A DNA stretch of 64,000 nt from DATEDA01 sp963820965 (GCA_963820965.1 CAWGCC010000027.1:434001-498000); one strand, 5' to 3'. Shown: positions 1 to 9,674, counted from the stretch's first letter. Translations and numbers: made by a program. Notes: generated by a model not told the origin, from the letters alone.

Positions 1-458
1 AGATCCAGAACATCGCCGACGAGATCCGCGCCCGCGGCCATCTCCACTCGGCCGAGGTCGTGCTGCTGCAGGAAGAGAAGGCGGGCGAGACCGGCCCCCG
101 GTTGGGGATCGCGCCTGGCGCGAAGCTGTACCACTCGGTGATCCTGCATCGGGAAAACGGCGTCCCGATCCAGCTCGAGGACCGTTTCGTCAACCCGGCG
201 GTCGCATCCGACTATCTGGGGCAGGACTTTGCGCGCACGACGCCGAATGAGTACCTGATGCGGGTCGCCCCGCTCGAGCGCGTCGAGTACGCGATCGAGG
301 CTGCGATCCCCGACGCCGAGACCCGCCGTCTCCTCGCGATGCGGGCGAGCGAGCCCTGCCTCGTTCTCCATCGCAAGACGTGGTCGCAGGGCGCGGTGGC
401 CTCGGTGGCAAAGCTCGCGCATCCCGCGTCGCGTTACCGCTTCACCGGACATTTCTGA
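1..458 (+). CDS. hutC: HutC histidine utilisation repressor, C-terminal part (5' end outside window)
   Basis: This is the GntR/HutC-family repressor of histidine degradation. Only the C-terminal ligand-binding (UTRA) domain, about 150 residues, is in the window, and the reading frame is open from base 3. The stretch AEVVLLQEEKA and the C-terminal pattern YRFTGHF are typical of HutC, which senses urocanate and releases its operator. The N-terminal winged-helix DNA-binding domain lies off the left edge. It sits 18 bases before hutU in the same orientation, so it is the first visible gene of the hut operon and is probably autoregulated with it. The family assignment is firm. The urocanate response comes from family knowledge. 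Confidence 0.9.
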   Translation, partial: IQNIADEIRARGHLHSAEVVLLQEEKAGETGPRLGIAPGAKLYHSVILHRENGVPIQLEDRFVNPAVASDYLGQDFARTTPNEYLMRVAPLERVEYAIEAAIPDAETRRLLAMRASEPCLVLHRKTWSQGAVASVAKLAHPASRYRFTGHF

Positions 459-476
459 ACCATAGGAGCCAAGGAC

Positions 477-2153
477 ATGACCGACGACCCCCGCATCGAC
501 CCCACGCGGACGATCCGCTCGCCGCGCGGCACCGAGCGCACTGCGAAGAGCTGGATCACCGAAGCGGCGCTCCGCATGATGATGAACAACCTCGACCCGG
601 AGGTCGCCGAGCGCCCCCAGGAGCTCGTCGTCTACGGCGGCATCGGCCGCGCCGCCCGCGACTGGAAGTGCTTCGACAGGATCGTCGAGGTGCTCCGGCG
701 GCTGAACGAGGACGAGTCGCTGGTGATCCAGTCGGGGAAGCCGGTGGCGGTGTTCAAGACGCACCCGGATGCGCCGCGCGTGCTGATCGCGAACTCCAAC
801 CTCGTCCCGCACTGGGCGAACTGGGAGCACTTCAACGAGCTCGACCGGAAGGGTCTCATGATGTACGGGCAGATGACCGCGGGCTCGTGGATCTACATCG
901 GCAGCCAGGGCATCGTGCAGGGCACCTACGAGACCTTTGCCGAGGCGGGCCGCCAGCACTACGGCGGCGACTGGGCCGGGAAGTGGATTCTCACCGCGGG
1001 CCTGGGCGGCATGGGCGGCGCGCAGCCGCTCGCCGCGACGATGGCCGGGGCCTCGATGCTCGCGATCGAGTGCGACCCGACGCGCATCGACATGCGGCTG
1101 CGCACGCGGTATCTCGACGCGCGCGCCAACTCGCTCGACGAAGCGGTGGCGCTGCTCGAGAACGCCAAGCAGCCGATCTCGGTCGGACTGCTCGGCAACG
1201 CGGCGGAGCTCGTGCCGCAGATCCTGAAGCGCGCGCAGAACTCCCGCTTCCGGCCGGCGCTCGTCACCGACCAGACCTCGGCGCACGATCCGGCGAACGG
1301 CTACCTGCCCGAGCGCTGGACGCTCGAGCGCTGGCGCGAGCTGCGCGTGAAGGATCCGCAGGAGGTCGCGACATCCGCGCGCGAGTCGATGGCGAAGCAC
1401 GTGCGGGCGATCCTCGGGTTCCAGGCGATGGGCATCCCGTGCGTGGACTACGGGAACAACATCCGCCAGGAAGCGAAGAACGTCGGTGTCACGAACGCGT
1501 TCGACTTCCCCGGGTTCGTGCCCGCGTACATACGGCCGCTCTTCTGCGAGGGCAAAGGTCCGTTCCGCTGGGTCGCGCTCTCCGGCGACCCGGAGGACAT
1601 CTACAAGACCGATCGCAAGATCCTCGAGCTGTTCCCGAAGAACGAGTCGGTGCGGCGCTGGCTCGAGATGGCGAGGGAGCGGATCGCGTTCCAGGGACTC
1701 CCGGCGCGGATCTGCTGGCTGGGCCTGGGCGAGCGCCACCTCGCGGGGCTCGCCTTCAACGAGATGGTCGCGAAGGGCGAGCTGAAGGCGCCGATCGTGA
1801 TCGGCCGCGACCACCTCGACTGCGGCTCGGTCGCGAGCCCGAACCGCGAGACCGAAGCGATGCGGGACGGTTCGGACGCCGTATCCGACTGGCCGCTCCT
1901 CAACGCCCTGCTCAGCACGGCGGGCGGCGCGAGCTGGGTCTCGCTCCATCACGGCGGCGGCGTCGGCATGGGTTACTCTCAGCACGCCGGCGTCGTGATC
2001 GTCGCCGACGGAACCGATGCCGCGGCGAAACGGCTCGCGCGCGTGCTCTGGAACGATCCGGCGACCGGCGTGATGCGGCACGCGGACGCGGGCTACGACC
2101 TCGCGATCCGGTGCGCAAGAGAGAAGGGTCTCGACCTGCCGATGATGCCGTGA
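477..2153 (+). CDS. hutU: Urocanate hydratase
   Basis: Urocanase converts urocanate to 4-imidazolone-5-propionate, step 2 of histidine degradation, in the cytosol with tightly bound NAD+. The 558-residue product matches the usual length of about 556. The conserved active-site cysteine region (FCEGKGPFRW) and the glycine-rich NAD-binding stretch (GLGGMGGAQPLA) are present. The ATG start is 18 bases after hutC and is preceded by the Shine-Dalgarno-like run AGGAGCCAAGG. The stop codon overlaps the GTG start of hutI. Nothing in the sequence suggests damage. Confidence 0.97.
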   Translation: MTDDPRIDPTRTIRSPRGTERTAKSWITEAALRMMMNNLDPEVAERPQELVVYGGIGRAARDWKCFDRIVEVLRRLNEDESLVIQSGKPVAVFKTHPDAPRVLIANSNLVPHWANWEHFNELDRKGLMMYGQMTAGSWIYIGSQGIVQGTYETFAEAGRQHYGGDWAGKWILTAGLGGMGGAQPLAATMAGASMLAIECDPTRIDMRLRTRYLDARANSLDEAVALLENAKQPISVGLLGNAAELVPQILKRAQNSRFRPALVTDQTSAHDPANGYLPERWTLERWRELRVKDPQEVATSARESMAKHVRAILGFQAMGIPCVDYGNNIRQEAKNVGVTNAFDFPGFVPAYIRPLFCEGKGPFRWVALSGDPEDIYKTDRKILELFPKNESVRRWLEMARERIAFQGLPARICWLGLGERHLAGLAFNEMVAKGELKAPIVIGRDHLDCGSVASPNRETEAMRDGSDAVSDWPLLNALLSTAGGASWVSLHHGGGVGMGYSQHAGVVIVADGTDAAAKRLARVLWNDPATGVMRHADAGYDLAIRCAREKGLDLPMMP

Positions 2154-3391
2154 GCGCCGAAGCGATCTGGGTGAACGCGAGGCTCGCGACCATGGTCGCG
2201 GGGCCGGACTACGGCGCGATCCTCGACGGCGCGATCGCCGTCCGCGGCGGCCGCATCGCTTGGGTCGGCGCGCGGGCGGACCTACCCCCCGCCCTCCGCA
2301 CGGCTGCCGTCCGTGAGCACGACGCGGGTGGCCGCTGGATCACGCCCGGCCTGATCGACTGCCATACGCATCTCGTCTACGCGGGCAGCCGCGCCGGCGA
2401 GTTCGAACTACGGCTGAACGGTGCTACCTACGAAGAGATCGCTCGCGCCGGTGGCGGGATCCGCTCGACGGTGGCCGCGACCCGGGCCGCTTCCGAGGCC
2501 GCGCTTGCGGAGGCGTCGAAGCCGCGCCTGAAGGCGCTCGCCGCCGAGGGCGTCACGACGGTTGAGATCAAGTCGGGCTATGGGCTCGAGACGGGTGCGG
2601 AAACGAAGATGCTCAGGGTCGCGCGCGCGCTGGGGAACGCGCTGCCGGTGACAGTGCGCACGACCTTCCTCGGCGCGCACGCGCTGCCGCCGGAGTTCGA
2701 CGGTCGGCCCGACGCGTACATCCAGGAGGTCTGCGAGCGCATGCTGCCGGAGGTCGCGCGCGCCGGTCTCGTAGACGCCGTCGACGCCTTCTGCGAGCGG
2801 ATCGGATTCAGTCCGGCGCAGACCGAGCGCGTGTTCGAGGCGGCGCGGCGCCTCGGTCTGCCGGTGAAGCTCCATGCCGAGCAGCTCTCCAATCAGGGCG
2901 GGGCACGCCTCGCTGCGCGCTACGGCGCGCTCTCGGCCGATCACGTCGAGTACGTCGAGGAGGATGACGTCGTGGCGATGGCGCGCGCCGGGACCGTGGC
3001 CGTATTGCTGCCCGGGGCGTTCTACTTCCTGCGCGAGACGCGGATTCCACCGATCGAGCTCTTCCGCCGCCATCGTGTCGCGATGGCTGTGGCCACCGAC
3101 TGCAATCCGGGCACTTCGCCGATGACCTCGCTCGTCCTCGCGCTCAACATGGCGTGCACGCTCTTCCGGCTGACGCCGCAGGAAGCGCTCGCCGGCGCGA
3201 CGCGCGAGGCGGCGCGCGCGCTTGGGCTCGCGCACGAGGCGGGGACGCTGGAGGCAGGGAAGGTCGCCGACTTCGTGCTCTGGAACGTCGAGCGGCCCGG
3301 CGAGCTCGCCTACGGCATCGGCGCGAACCCGTGCCACGCGGTGGTGAAGCGCGGCGTTGCGCGCACACCGGTGGAGCTGCTGGCCGGCTGA
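2150..3391 (+). CDS. hutI: Imidazolonepropionase
   Basis: HutI hydrolyses 4-imidazolone-5-propionate to N-formimino-L-glutamate, step 3 of histidine degradation. It is an amidohydrolase-superfamily metalloenzyme. The metal and substrate motifs are visible: DCHTHLVYAGSR near residue 70, LHAEQLSNQGG in the middle and ATDCNPGTSP near residue 320. I chose the GTG at 2150 because it overlaps the hutU stop and begins a product of the normal length, 413 residues. The frame stays open far upstream through hutU, so a much longer start would be an artefact. hutG follows after 13 bases. Confidence 0.96.
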   Translation: MSAEAIWVNARLATMVAGPDYGAILDGAIAVRGGRIAWVGARADLPPALRTAAVREHDAGGRWITPGLIDCHTHLVYAGSRAGEFELRLNGATYEEIARAGGGIRSTVAATRAASEAALAEASKPRLKALAAEGVTTVEIKSGYGLETGAETKMLRVARALGNALPVTVRTTFLGAHALPPEFDGRPDAYIQEVCERMLPEVARAGLVDAVDAFCERIGFSPAQTERVFEAARRLGLPVKLHAEQLSNQGGARLAARYGALSADHVEYVEEDDVVAMARAGTVAVLLPGAFYFLRETRIPPIELFRRHRVAMAVATDCNPGTSPMTSLVLALNMACTLFRLTPQEALAGATREAARALGLAHEAGTLEAGKVADFVLWNVERPGELAYGIGANPCHAVVKRGVARTPVELLAG

Positions 3392-3404
3392 TGGAGGACC
3401 GCAC

Positions 3405-4232
3405 ATGACGACCGAACACTCCACCTTCGCGTTCTCGACCGGTGGCGCGCCGCTCCTTGTCAGCATGCCGCACGTCGGCACCGGGCTGCCGCCGAGCTTC
3501 GCTGAACGTCTGAGCGTGCCGGCGCAGTCGCTACCCGACACCGACTGGCACGTCGACCGGCTCTATGACTTCGCAGCCGACCTCGGCGCGAACATCCTCC
3601 GCGCGCGCTACTCCCGCTACGTGATCGATCTCAACCGCCCGCCCGACGATGCGCCGCTGTATCCGGGTGCTGCCGGCACCGGCCTCATTCCGACCATACT
3701 GTTCGACGGGACTGCGCTCTACGTCGAGGGCCGCGCGCCGGACGCGGCGGAGATCGCGGGCCGGGTCAGCGTCTATTGGAAGGCGTATCACGACCACCTA
3801 GAGCGCGAGCTCGAGCGCATCCGGGCGAAGTTCGGCTTCGCGCTCCTCTTCGACGCGCACTCGATCCGGTCGGTGGTGCCGCGGCTGTTCGAGGGCCGCC
3901 TGCCCGACATCAACCTCGGGACCGGCGGCGGGACGAGCGCCGACGAGACGCTCGCGCGCGCGCTTGTCGCCGAGTGCGAGCGTCAGAGCGCCTACGATTT
4001 CGTGCTGAACGGCCGCTTCACGGGCGGCTACATCACGCGGCGCTATGGCCGGCCGGATGCCCATGTGCACGCGGTCCAGCTCGAGCTCTCGCAACGGACG
4101 TACATGCACGAGGACCCGCCGTTCGAGTTCGACGACGCGACTGCGAACGGCGTGCGCCCGCTGCTGCGCTCAATCCTGACGCGGATGCTCGATTGGGCGG
4201 ATTCCCGCTACGGCTGGCGCACGCGCCCATGA
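3405..4232 (+). CDS. hutG: N-formylglutamate deformylase
   Basis: This HutG hydrolyses N-formylglutamate to glutamate and formate, the last step of the five-step histidine pathway. The product is 275 residues. The motifs HVGTGLP, DTDWHVDRLY, DLNRPP and FDAHSIRS are those of the N-formylglutamate amidohydrolase family. I chose the ATG at 3405 because the conserved N-terminus starts there and GGAGG lies 8 bases upstream. The stop overlaps the hutF start (ATGA). Its substrate should come from HutF, so the frameshift in the neighbouring hutF matters for whether this enzyme is supplied. Confidence 0.95.
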   Translation: MTTEHSTFAFSTGGAPLLVSMPHVGTGLPPSFAERLSVPAQSLPDTDWHVDRLYDFAADLGANILRARYSRYVIDLNRPPDDAPLYPGAAGTGLIPTILFDGTALYVEGRAPDAAEIAGRVSVYWKAYHDHLERELERIRAKFGFALLFDAHSIRSVVPRLFEGRLPDINLGTGGGTSADETLARALVAECERQSAYDFVLNGRFTGGYITRRYGRPDAHVHAVQLELSQRTYMHEDPPFEFDDATANGVRPLLRSILTRMLDWADSRYGWRTRP

Positions 4233-5609
4233 CCGCATTCTTCGCCGACCTCGCGTTGCTCCCCGGCGGTTGGGCGAAGAACGTGCGGCTCGACGTGGAG
4301 GCGAACGGGAGCCTCTCCGCAGTGGCGCCGGACGCCGTCGCCGAGGGCGCCGTCCGGCTCGCGGGGCCGGTGCTCCCGGGGATCTGCGATCTGCACTGCC
4401 ACGCCTTCCAGCGCGCGATGGCGGGCCTGACCGAGCGGCGCTCGGCCGCGGCGGACAGCTTCTGGACGTGGCGCGACGTCATGTACAGGTTCGCCGCGCA
4501 TCTCACGCCGGAGGACCTCGAAGTCGATCGCGGCACAACTCTACATCGAGCTCTTGAAGGGCGGGTACACCGCGGTGTGCGAGTTCCACTACGTCCACAG
4601 CGATCGGGACGGGCGTCCGTTCGCGAACCGCGCCGAGATGTCGCACCGGCTCGCTCGCGCCGCCGCGCGCGCGGGGATCGGCCTGACCCTGCTGCCGGTG
4701 CTCTATCAGACCGCGAACTTCGGCGGCATCGCGCCGCACGAGGGGCAGCGGCGCTTCATCACGACGGTCGATCGGTTTCTGGAGATCGTTCAAGCGCTGC
4801 GCGGTCTCGCGGCCGCGGACGCGAATGTGCGCGTCGGGATCGCACCGCACTCGCTGCGCGCGGTTCCGCCCGAGGCGCTCGCAGAGGCCGTTCGCGGCCT
4901 CGACGCGATCGACGCCACCGCACCGATCCATATTCACATCGCCGAGCAGACGAAGGAGGTCGACGACTGTCTCGCGTGGAGCGGGCAGCGGCCGGTCGAG
5001 TGGCTGCTCGCGCACCAGGCGGTGTCGCCGCGCTGGTGTCTCGTCCACGCCACGCATCTCACCGACGGCGAGACTCGTGTGCTCGCGCGGTCGGGCGCCG
5101 TCGCGGGATTGTGCCCGACGACGGAAGCGAACCTAGGCGACGGCTTCTTCCCGTTGCCCGCGTTCCTGGCGCATGGCGGAGCGTTCGGGGTCGGCTCGGA
5201 CAGCAACGTGTCGACCGCGGCGATCGAGGAGCTGCGCTGGCTCGAGTACGGACAGCGCTTGCTGCATCGGCGCCGGAGCGTTGCAGCCTCCGCGGCGACG
5301 CCGTCGCCGGGGCTCGCGCTCTATCAGGGTGCTGTGGCGGGCGGCGCCAAGGCATCGGGTCGCCCCATCGCCGGCCTCGCGGCAGGGCAGCGGGCCGATT
5401 TCCTGGTGATCGATGCGGAGACGCCGTTCCTCGCCGCGCGCGGTCCGGACGAGCTCCTCGATGCGCTCGTCTTCGGCGGCAACGCGAACCCGATCCGGGA
5501 CGTGTTCGTGGGCGGGAGGCAGGTGATCGACCGGGGGAAGCATGCGCACGAAGAGAGCGTCCAGGCCGCGTATCGGGCGGCGGCGGAGCGTCTCGCGGCC
5601 ACGCTATAG
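4229..5609 (+). pseudogene. hutF: Formimidoylglutamate deiminase, interrupted by one frameshift
   Basis: HutF converts N-formiminoglutamate to N-formylglutamate and ammonia. The reading frame starts at the ATG overlapping the hutG stop and carries the metal motif DLHCHAFQRAMAGL. Near 4523 the homologous sequence jumps to the next frame: LTPEDLE is in the first frame and AAQLYIELLKGGYTAV in the second, which then runs to the stop at 5609 with IHIAEQ, HATHL and GSDSN intact. One extra base in GAAGTCGATCGCG explains it. Removing it restores about 459 residues, the normal HutF length, with no other lesion. It is therefore either a very recent mutation or a sequencing error. The last 297 bases are repeated about 10 kb downstream. 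Confidence 0.85.
5313..5609 (+). repeat. hutF 3'-end, left copy of a 297-bp direct repeat
   Basis: The last 98 codons of hutF plus the stop recur in the same orientation and with equal length at 15307-15603. By hand alignment 84 of 98 residues agree, including the whole AGQRADFLVID and VFVGGRQVIDRG stretches. The two copies are spaced 9,994 bases apart and enclose the accessory block. The repeat begins abruptly at CTCGCGCTCTA in both copies, with no shared sequence upstream. Confidence 0.9.
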
Positions 5610-6087
5610 ATCGTTCCCCCGCACACGAGATCGGCACCACTCTTCATGGCGCGGTCAATGAACACGGTGCGCGCGCTCGCCAGCTTGCCGACCGAGCCGG
5701 TCGACCCAGGGACGTCTCTGCGCAACCCACTCCCCCAAGATTCACGCAGGCTATTCGACTCAGCCTCAACTGTTACTCGCCGTCTGATCCCCTGTTAACG
5801 CGGATGCGCACGACCTCGATGATCCCAAGATAACCGGTGAGCGGCTCCAGCGCGAAGGCGAGAGTGCAGCAAGCCTCCGCCTCCAGTGGGGAGTCCGAAA
5901 CGCCGAGTAATGCCCGGGCAGGCGATAAAGGACACGCGCCCGACGCTCATCGATTACGCGCGGCACCGATGCGGCGCGAAAGCCATCGAACCTGTCGACA
6001 ACGTCGGCCAACGGAGTGTTCTCGCGGGCAGTAACGGATGCCGCGCGTCATCACGTGCATGGCTCCCATGCCATGACGGGTCGCGTT
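5610..6087. other. Intergenic, left end of accessory block, no gene called
   Basis: This stretch of 478 bases lies between the hutF stop and the 3' end of the FadB-like gene. Short open frames exist on both strands but none has a recognisable family signature or a convincing ribosome-binding site. On the minus strand, about 35 codons ending near 5770 (FALEPLTGYLGIIEVVRIRV) have coding-like composition and could be a gene tail, but I cannot assign them. No clear terminator hairpin is visible. Confidence 0.4.
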
Positions 6088-8136
6088 TCAGTCAGCGAAC
6101 AGCGGGTCCAGATTGGCAAGCACGAAGCCGTGGCCAGCCTCGCGAGCGAGGTTTCTCAGTTCGGCTTCAATGCGGGCGCGGTCCTGCCGGCGCGCCCAGA
6201 ACACCGGCCCTCCCTCCCAGCGCGGGAAGCCATAGCCCTGAACCAGCACCACGTCCACGTCGCTCGGCCGGCTGGCGACCCTTTCAACGAGCACCAATGC
6301 GGCCTCGTTGACCATCGCAAGGAGGGCCCGTCGCCGGATTTCGTCGGGTGCGATGTGCCGGCGCACGATGCCCCGCCGGGCGCTTGCCTGCTCGATGATC
6401 CTGCGCACGGTAGTATCGACTGCCTTGGATTGTTGGCCCTCTGCGTAGAGGTAGTAGCCAGCGCCAGTTTTGCGTCCGAGTCGGCCCTGCTCGCACAGCT
6501 GGTCGAGGATGTCGACATATCGCTCCCGCGGGTCGCGCGTGGCCGCTTGGGCCTTGCGCATCCGCCAAGCGATGTCGAGGCCCGAGAGGTCGGCCACTGC
6601 GAACGGCCCCATCGCGAAGCCCATGGCCGTGAGCGCGTTGTCCACGTCCTCGGGCCACGCGCCGTCCTCGAGCATGAATTCGCACTGTCGCCGGTAGGCG
6701 TTATAGATGCGATTGCCGATGAAGCCGAACGCGTTGCCGCTCAGCACGGGCAGTTTCTTTAGCGTGGACCCGAACGTCATTCCGGTGGCCAGAACGTCGG
6801 TGGACGTCTTGGTGCCGCGCACGACTTCGAGCAACTTCATCACATGCGCGGGGCTGAAAAAGTGCAGGCCCAGCACGTCGGACGGCCGTGACGTGGCGGC
6901 GGCAATGGCATCGAGGTCGAGGTACGAGGTGTTGGAGGCGAGAACCGCGCCTGGACGCGCGTGGGTATCGATGCTGCGAAATACCTCTTGTTTCACGGCC
7001 ATGTCCTCGAATACCGCCTCGATGACCAAGTCGGCTTCCGCCAGACGCGTCCAGTCGGTTGTCGTGGCAAGACGCGTTTGGTTCCAAGCGGCTATTTCAG
7101 CTTTGAGCTTGCCGGCCGCGACCCGGTCTCGGTAGTAGTCAGTGATGCGTTGCCGTCCACGCTCGAGCGCCGCCTCGTCCCGCTCTACCAGAAGTATGGA
7201 CAGGCTCGCGTCGAGAGCCGCGATGGCGATTCCCGTTCCCATGGTCCCGGCGCCAATCACCGACACGGAACGCACGGGTCGCGGTGTGGCCTGTAGCTCA
7301 ACCGCCAATTGCGTGGCCTCTCGCTCGGCCTTGAACTGGTAGCGCAATGCCTGCGCTGCGGTTGTCGAGGCGAGCGCTCGGAATAGCTCGCGTTCGCGTC
7401 GCATGCCCTGGTCGAAGGGCAAGGCCGACGCGGACAGCGCTTCGAGCAATGCACCGTAGGCAGGTTGCATCTGCTGGCGTGCATTGAGCTTGGCGCGTCG
7501 CGCACCAACCGCGGTTTCCACGGCGGCGGTGTCAAGTACGCGATCGCGCGCCCGAGGAAAGGGAGCGCCTCTGTCGGCCAACACATTGGCTCGCCGTAAA
7601 GCAGCCTCGACGGCATCGTCGGCCACGATCTCATCGAAAAGTCCCGTGCCGGTGAGCTCTTTGGCGCTCCGCGACTGACCGTTGAGAATCAGATCCCGCG
7701 CGGCCTCGATGCCGATCAGCCGCGGCAGCCGCTGCGTGCTGCCGGCGCTGGGGATCAAGCCGAGCGTGATCTCAGGCAGGCCCACGCGGGCCGTCTCGAG
7801 TGCAACCCGTCCGTGACAAGCGAGCACGAGTTCCAAGCCTGCGCCAAGCGTGGCCCCGCTCACGGCCGCCACAACCGGTTTGTTGCTCGCCTCGATGCGT
7901 TCCATTACGGCATGAAGGGTCGGTTCCCTGTGCTCATTCGGCAAGCCGGACTCGGTCACTTCCGAATCGGCGAGAGATACGTTGGCACCGCCGGTCAGCA
8001 CAAGACCGCGGACACCGGGATTGGTCTGTGCGTCCTCGAGCTGCTGCAGGATGCATTCCCGCAACCCGTGGCTGGAGCTGTTGACCGGCAATTGGTCAAG
8101 GTCGAGGATGGCGATGGTGTCTTGGATCTCGATCAT
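6088..8136 (-). CDS. Fused enoyl-CoA hydratase / 3-hydroxyacyl-CoA dehydrogenase (FadB/FadJ-like)
   Basis: A bifunctional beta-oxidation enzyme of 682 residues. The N-terminal crotonase domain (about 1-190) has the oxyanion-hole pattern GAGLELVLACHG and the second glutamate in GLPEITLGLIPSAG. The 3-hydroxyacyl-CoA dehydrogenase part begins near residue 290 with the NAD motif VIGAGTMGTG, followed by NTSYLDLDAIA, HFFSPAHVMKLLEVV and GNAFGFIGNRI. It catalyses hydration of an enoyl-CoA and oxidation of the 3-hydroxyacyl-CoA. It is the last gene of a minus-strand run of CoA-ester genes. The specific substrate is unknown; a fatty, dicarboxylic or alicyclic acyl-CoA all fit. Confidence 0.92.
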   Translation of the reverse strand: MIEIQDTIAILDLDQLPVNSSSHGLRECILQQLEDAQTNPGVRGLVLTGGANVSLADSEVTESGLPNEHREPTLHAVMERIEASNKPVVAAVSGATLGAGLELVLACHGRVALETARVGLPEITLGLIPSAGSTQRLPRLIGIEAARDLILNGQSRSAKELTGTGLFDEIVADDAVEAALRRANVLADRGAPFPRARDRVLDTAAVETAVGARRAKLNARQQMQPAYGALLEALSASALPFDQGMRRERELFRALASTTAAQALRYQFKAEREATQLAVELQATPRPVRSVSVIGAGTMGTGIAIAALDASLSILLVERDEAALERGRQRITDYYRDRVAAGKLKAEIAAWNQTRLATTTDWTRLAEADLVIEAVFEDMAVKQEVFRSIDTHARPGAVLASNTSYLDLDAIAAATSRPSDVLGLHFFSPAHVMKLLEVVRGTKTSTDVLATGMTFGSTLKKLPVLSGNAFGFIGNRIYNAYRRQCEFMLEDGAWPEDVDNALTAMGFAMGPFAVADLSGLDIAWRMRKAQAATRDPRERYVDILDQLCEQGRLGRKTGAGYYLYAEGQQSKAVDTTVRRIIEQASARRGIVRRHIAPDEIRRRALLAMVNEAALVLVERVASRPSDVDVVLVQGYGFPRWEGGPVFWARRQDRARIEAELRNLAREAGHGFVLANLDPLFAD

Positions 8137-8193
8137 GGCGTAAAGAATGATCCGCCCACAACAAGCAGCACTGCCCCGCTGCAGATGAGGTGT

Positions 8194-8436
8194 TCAGTCC
8201 ACCTTGACGCCGGACTGCTTGACGATTCGAGAGGCAAGCTCGGCCTTGGTGAATGCGCCGAACTCCTCCGAGATATTACCCACCGGCTCGGCGCCTAGGG
8301 CCGTAAACTTCTCGCGCACTTCCGGCATGCTCACGACCGGGTGAGCCGGGTAGGTTTGTGCATGTACTGGAAAGTAGACCGCTGCGAGGCCCGCACACGC
8401 AATCTTCAGAAGGCGACGGCGGTTGAATAGCAACAT
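8194..8436 (-). pseudogene. Internally deleted Bug/TctC solute-binding protein, 80 residues
   Basis: The first 30 or so residues are a signal peptide with the start of a mature Bug protein (RRLLKIACAGLAAVYF, then AQTYPAHPV). They are joined in frame to what matches the extreme C-terminus of the same family (MPEVREKFTALGAEPVGN, then AELASRIVKQSGVKVD). About 240 central residues, the whole ligand-binding body, are missing. The gene is 5 bases after the CaiB-like stop, within the operon. It is presumably a deletion relic. An exported 50-residue peptide would still be made if it is translated. The precursor would have been the uptake binding protein for this pathway. Confidence 0.8.
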
Positions 8437-8441
8437 GAAAG

Positions 8442-9674
8442 CTAGAACTCCGCGCTCGCGATGGTGGCTACGGGTGTGGTGGCGATCGCGGCGCCGGCAG
8501 ATAGCAGTTCTTCTATTTCGTTATCCGCGTATCCGATCTCGCTGAGGATCTTGCGGGTGGCCCACCCGTGCGGCTGGGACGGGGTGCGCAGCGGTGGATA
8601 CGCTTGATCGAATCGGATCGTGGATCGGATCGCGGCAGTCTTGCCCTCTGTCGGATGCTCCTCGAAGCGAATCAACCCCACCGCTTCCAGGTGAGGGTCG
8701 CACTGCAGCGACTCTAACGTGTGGCAGGGCTGGACAGCGATATCGGCCCCGCGCAGTACGTCGAGCCATTCGGCCGTCGTTTTGCTCGTCAGCGGCGCGC
8801 CGCGGATTTCGAACCACTGCCCCACGTTGCGTGCGCGCGCGGCGACGGTCGAGAAGCGTGGATCCTCGAGCAGGTCATGCCGGTCGGTCGCCTTCAGGAA
8901 GGCGCGGACTTGCGAGTCCGTATTGATGGTGAACGAGATCCAGCCGTCAGCGGTCTGCACTGGCTTGTTGTGCCGACTGAGTAAGCGAAGATCGCCAGGG
9001 GGCCCAACGGGCGGGTCGAAGCTCTGCTGCGCCAGATGTTCCTGGAGGACGAAAGCCGCCATGGTTTCGAACATCGGGACTTCGATGCTGCACCCTTTTC
9101 CGCTCGATCTGCGCTCCACGAGCGCTGCCAGGATCGCGCCGGCCGCGATTTCGCCCGCCACGTGATCACAGATCAGCATCGGGACATAGGTCGGTACCCC
9201 GTCACGCGCGAGCGTGAGGCCCGCCATTCCCGTGGCCCCTTGCACGACGCTGTCGTAGGTCGGCTGGCCGGCGTACGGACCATCGGTGCCATAGCCTGTG
9301 ATCAAGCAATAGATCTTGTCCGGGTGGCGGGCGCGAATGGACGCTCCGTCTAGACCTAGCCGCTCGAGCGCCTGTGGGCGCATGTTGGCAACGATGACGT
9401 CGGCCGATGCCACCAACCGGTCCATTGCCTGCTTGGCGCCCGCCTTCTTGAGATCGAGGCAGATGTTCCGCTTGCCGCGGTTGAAGTGAAGGTATGCCCC
9501 GGAATGCTGGCCGGTGGGCGAGAGGCCGCCAAGGCCGCGCATGAGATCGCCCTCCGGGCTTTCAACCTTGATGATCTCCGCACCATACTGGCCCAGTCGC
9601 CAGGTGCAGACCGGCCCCACCACGACGCTCGTCAGGTCCAGTACGCGTATACCCTTCAAGGGTTCGAGGCTCAT
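8442..9674 (-). CDS. CaiB/BaiF-family (class III) CoA-transferase
   Basis: A class III CoA-transferase of 410 residues, which activates a carboxylic acid by moving CoA from a donor thioester. The N-terminus PLKGIRVLDLTSVVVGP, the pattern YGAEIIKVESPEGD, the RGKRNICLDLK block and GYGTDGPYAGQPTYD are characteristic. The catalytic aspartate lies in the PTYDSVVQG region, as in the family. The ATG at 9674 overlaps the stop of the MaoC-like gene (ATGA), so the two are translationally coupled. In context it should make the CoA ester used by the FadB-like, MaoC-like and SDR enzymes. The acid cannot be named from sequence. Confidence 0.9.
   Translation of the reverse strand: MSLEPLKGIRVLDLTSVVVGPVCTWRLGQYGAEIIKVESPEGDLMRGLGGLSPTGQHSGAYLHFNRGKRNICLDLKKAGAKQAMDRLVASADVIVANMRPQALERLGLDGASIRARHPDKIYCLITGYGTDGPYAGQPTYDSVVQGATGMAGLTLARDGVPTYVPMLICDHVAGEIAAGAILAALVERRSSGKGCSIEVPMFETMAAFVLQEHLAQQSFDPPVGPPGDLRLLSRHNKPVQTADGWISFTINTDSQVRAFLKATDRHDLLEDPRFSTVAARARNVGQWFEIRGAPLTSKTTAEWLDVLRGADIAVQPCHTLESLQCDPHLEAVGLIRFEEHPTEGKTAAIRSTIRFDQAYPPLRTPSQPHGWATRKILSEIGYADNEIEELLSAGAAIATTPVATIASAEF

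Noticed and set aside
380..2149. A 1003-residue open frame on the plus strand covering hutU and hutI
   Set aside because: Only the part from the GTG at 2150 matches a protein family (HutI). The upstream part is Arg/Pro-rich out-of-frame reading of hutU, typical of high-GC DNA.
5766..6011. Minus-strand frame of 81 residues at the left end of the accessory block
   Set aside because: No recognisable domain, no clear ribosome-binding site, and a competing frame on the same strand looks equally coding. Not enough to call.
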